Below are positions 62,021 through 64,000 of a stretch of DNA of 64,000 bases, piece after piece (the first letter of the stretch is position 1; each line of letters begins with the position of its first letter). Under the pieces are notes generated by a model, which saw only the letters and a list, made by a program, of their open reading frames with translations, had not been told where the DNA came from and searched no databases. A program made the translations under genes and the position numbers. Source of the DNA: Zopfochytrium polystomum (lineage: Eukaryota > Chytridiomycota > Chytridiomycetes > Chytridiales > Chytridiaceae); assembly GCA_025765615.1 (NCBI GenBank), contig JAIVFJ010000281.1:1-64000 (forward strand), written 5' to 3'.

Positions 62021-64000
62021 CGGCGCCTGGTTCCGCGCTTCTCCCAATCGAGCAAGAACAACACCGTGGAAGAATGTCCGTTACTCTCCGCGTGTTCCAA
62101 GGGAGTCTTACCGTCCTCACACACCGCCTGCGTATTCGCGCCGGCCTCGACCAAGACGCGAACGGTGTCAAGGTGGCCCCCATGCACACGCTGTCGTCTG
62201 CTTGGTTTCCATCTGAGAATCCACAGACACCCCGTGGTCGAGCAGCGACCGCACGATTTCGAAATGCCCGAGGAACGCGGCGTCGACCAGCGCGGAGCAT
62301 TCTACGGCGGCCTCGAAGTGGTTGACCGTCGCGTCGTCCTCGTCGGGGGTGAGACGTATCAGCTGCAAGCCGAGCAGGACCTCGACGACCGAAACGTGTT
62401 CGCCCTGGGCTGCCGCCGCGAGCAAGAACTCGACGATTTCGTCGTTTCCCTCCTCGCACGCCGAGAGCAAAAGTTCCCCGACCGCTTCGTGATGGCTGGG
62501 CGTGTTGACGTACTCAATGAGCCAGCGGACCGCCTCAAGTTGCCTCCTTGCACCGCCTGTGTCAAGATTGTCTCGCCTTCGTTCGAGGTCAGCTCCATGT
62601 TCAACCAGCATGATCGTTCTCTCTGATCCCCAGCCAACGCGGCAATCCGCACCGGTGTCATCTTGAAGGAATCCCACGCCTCCAAATCGGCGCCGTGCTC
62701 AATCAACAGCCTCACCGTGTCGTCGGTGCTAAATTGAATCGCCCAATGAAGTGGTGTGGTTCTGTCACTTGTTATCGCCGGGTGATGAACGAGTAAACTG
62801 AACAATTCCAGCTGTCCATTTGCCAAGGCCGCGTCGAGCATGTGAATTGCAGGAATCGCTGCGGAATTGAAGGCGGCTCCCCGAGACAGCAGCAGCTCCA
62901 CAGTATCGACGTGGTTCTCGCACGCACTAATCAGCAGAGAAGTCTGATCCCATTTTTCCTCGGTGTCCGCGCAGTTCTCGAGTCAAGATTCAAGAACGCG
63001 AGTGTGTCCGTCGGAACACACGGCGTTCAGTACCGTGGACAGGTAAGTCCACGAAAACTTTGGTCCGCGTTCGAGCAGAAGCCGCGCGAGTTCGACGTGG
63101 ACTTCGCTTGCGGCGTCTTCAATCATGGTCAAATACCCATCGTGAGGCGAAGGATCCACGCCATTCCGAGTCGGAAGCAAGAATTGGCAGTTGTCGACGA
63201 GCTCCGCGGTCGAGGGGAAACTTTACGACCTCCAGCTGGTTGAGGGCGCACGCTGCGTTGAGCGGGGACATTCCTGCCTTGGTTGGCGTGTTCACGTCTG
63301 CTCTGTGCCTCACAAGGCACTCGACAATGTCGACGCTCCCTTGTTTAATGGAGTACGTGTGCCATCGTCGTCCTGAACATCCAAGGACGCTCCACGTTCC
63401 GACGGCAGTCTGATCATGTCAAAATCTCCTGCGGCGGAGGCAAGGAGGATTGGCTTCGCGTGTGAACCGAAGGCGGTGGCGAGAGCATTGTAGAGGCGAT
63501 CGCAATCTGCTGGGAACTACAGACCGTCCACAGAAGCCCCGCAGTCGATTGGAGCCTTGGCGAGTGGAAAGTGTGCCGCCAGGCAGAGGAGTCCCGTCTT
63601 CTCCGGCAAGTCTGGAGGCAATCAGCCGGACTGATGCCACTTAGGAGGCGAATCGAGCGCACTCTATCCACAGGGCGACTTTGATTCTCCCATTACGAAA
63701 CTTGACGGAGTCTCTCCGTCCTCATCCACAGCTTCAAGGTCGGCTCCTGCCGTGAACAGTTCCATTACCAAATCGAGTGCCCACTCGCCGCGGCTGCGTG
63801 CAGCCCAGTCCGCCCGCTTGTCACTTGCGGCTGTTGCTGCGTGATGGACCCCTCCACATCGTGCTGGTCGAAGTTGTGTGTGTCGGTTGTCGGGACGACC
63901 ACCGGCGTTGCTCCGCCCGCCGTCACCACCGCCTCCGCGTTGGCAGCGAGCGCGTCCAACGCCTCCACAAAGCGCAGGGTGCTTCGAGATTCTGTGAATC
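62021..64000 (-). pseudogene. ankyrin-repeat gene relic, continues past the window end
   Basis: Starting beyond 64000: LRFVEALDALAANAEAV, then frame changes through VMELFTAGADLEAVDEDG (~63690-63760), MLDAALANGQLELFSLLVHH, DDTVRLLIEHGADLEAWDSF (62650-62840), TIMLVEHGADLE, LEAVRWLIEYVNTPSHHEAV, GHFEIVRSLLDHGVSVDSQM, and finally GHLDTVRVLVEAGANTQAVC to a TAA at about 62021. At least four single- or two-base shifts break it, for example an extra G in TGGGGGCC near 62177. This is a decayed gene, or less likely a low-quality stretch of assembly. Confidence 0.75.

Overview
The window looks like nuclear DNA of a GC-rich, intron-containing eukaryotic microbe, most likely a zoosporic (chytrid-type) fungus. 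This is inferred from short GT-AG introns, a DUF4246 protein, a WWK-SGLELKY-type repeat protein, many ankyrin loci, fungal-type chromodomain Ty3/gypsy elements and an intron-bearing tRNA-Met. No rRNA, CRISPR array or prokaryotic operon is visible. Taxonomy rests on gene content only.

Layout. 1.2-4.2 kb: a Pro/Thr-rich protein with two Cys-His repeats, converging with a DUF4246-like protein. 4.2-9.9 kb: a nest of mobile elements, in which an internally deleted LTR element (copy A, 5526-8726, TSD CCCGC) sits in an older sequence whose right side carries a LINE reverse-transcriptase fragment, followed by a diverged truncated LTR. 9.97-19.78 kb (minus): one very large gene that I resolve into about 30 exons. 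It has an N-terminal membrane anchor, about 28 small Ala/Gly/Lys-rich exon modules of recurring length and phase, and a roughly 1,110-residue Lys/Ala-rich histone-H1-like tail. 20-24 kb: CT, GT and GA microsatellites and dispersed repeats. 24.1 kb: tRNA-Met(CAT) with a 39-nt intron. 25.14-35.96 kb: a tandem array LTR-full element-LTR-deleted element-LTR-deleted element-LTR with a single GCACT target-site duplication at its outer ends. 36.1 kb: tRNA-Gly(GCC), then a decayed non-LTR element ending in poly(A) at 39.75 kb. 40.8-42.4 kb: a single-pass membrane protein. 43.7-44.2 kb: WD40 relic. 44.65-48.98 kb: a tentative small gene, divergent RRP36, and a multi-pass membrane protein. 49-55.5 kb: ankyrin relics around one intact ankyrin gene, plus a small secreted or membrane protein and a Lys/Ala-rich protein. 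55.7-58.6 kb: the WWK-repeat protein and an F-box/WD40 protein. 59-61.7 kb: nested repeats and a decayed PIF/Harbinger-like transposon next to tRNA-His(GTG). 62-64 kb: another decayed ankyrin gene running off the window.

The strongest signals are two. (1) The chromovirus family has LTRs packed with heat-shock-element repeats upstream of a TATA box. It has an exact 11-nt match between the predicted RNA 5' end and the site next to the 5' LTR, implying Tf1-type self-priming. It also has a repeatedly copied derivative with two in-frame deletions that removed RT/RNase H and the integrase core but kept Gag, protease and chromodomain. (2) The 30-exon gene is built from phase-matched exon tetrads (75-101-about 110-90 nt) and has no family I recognise.
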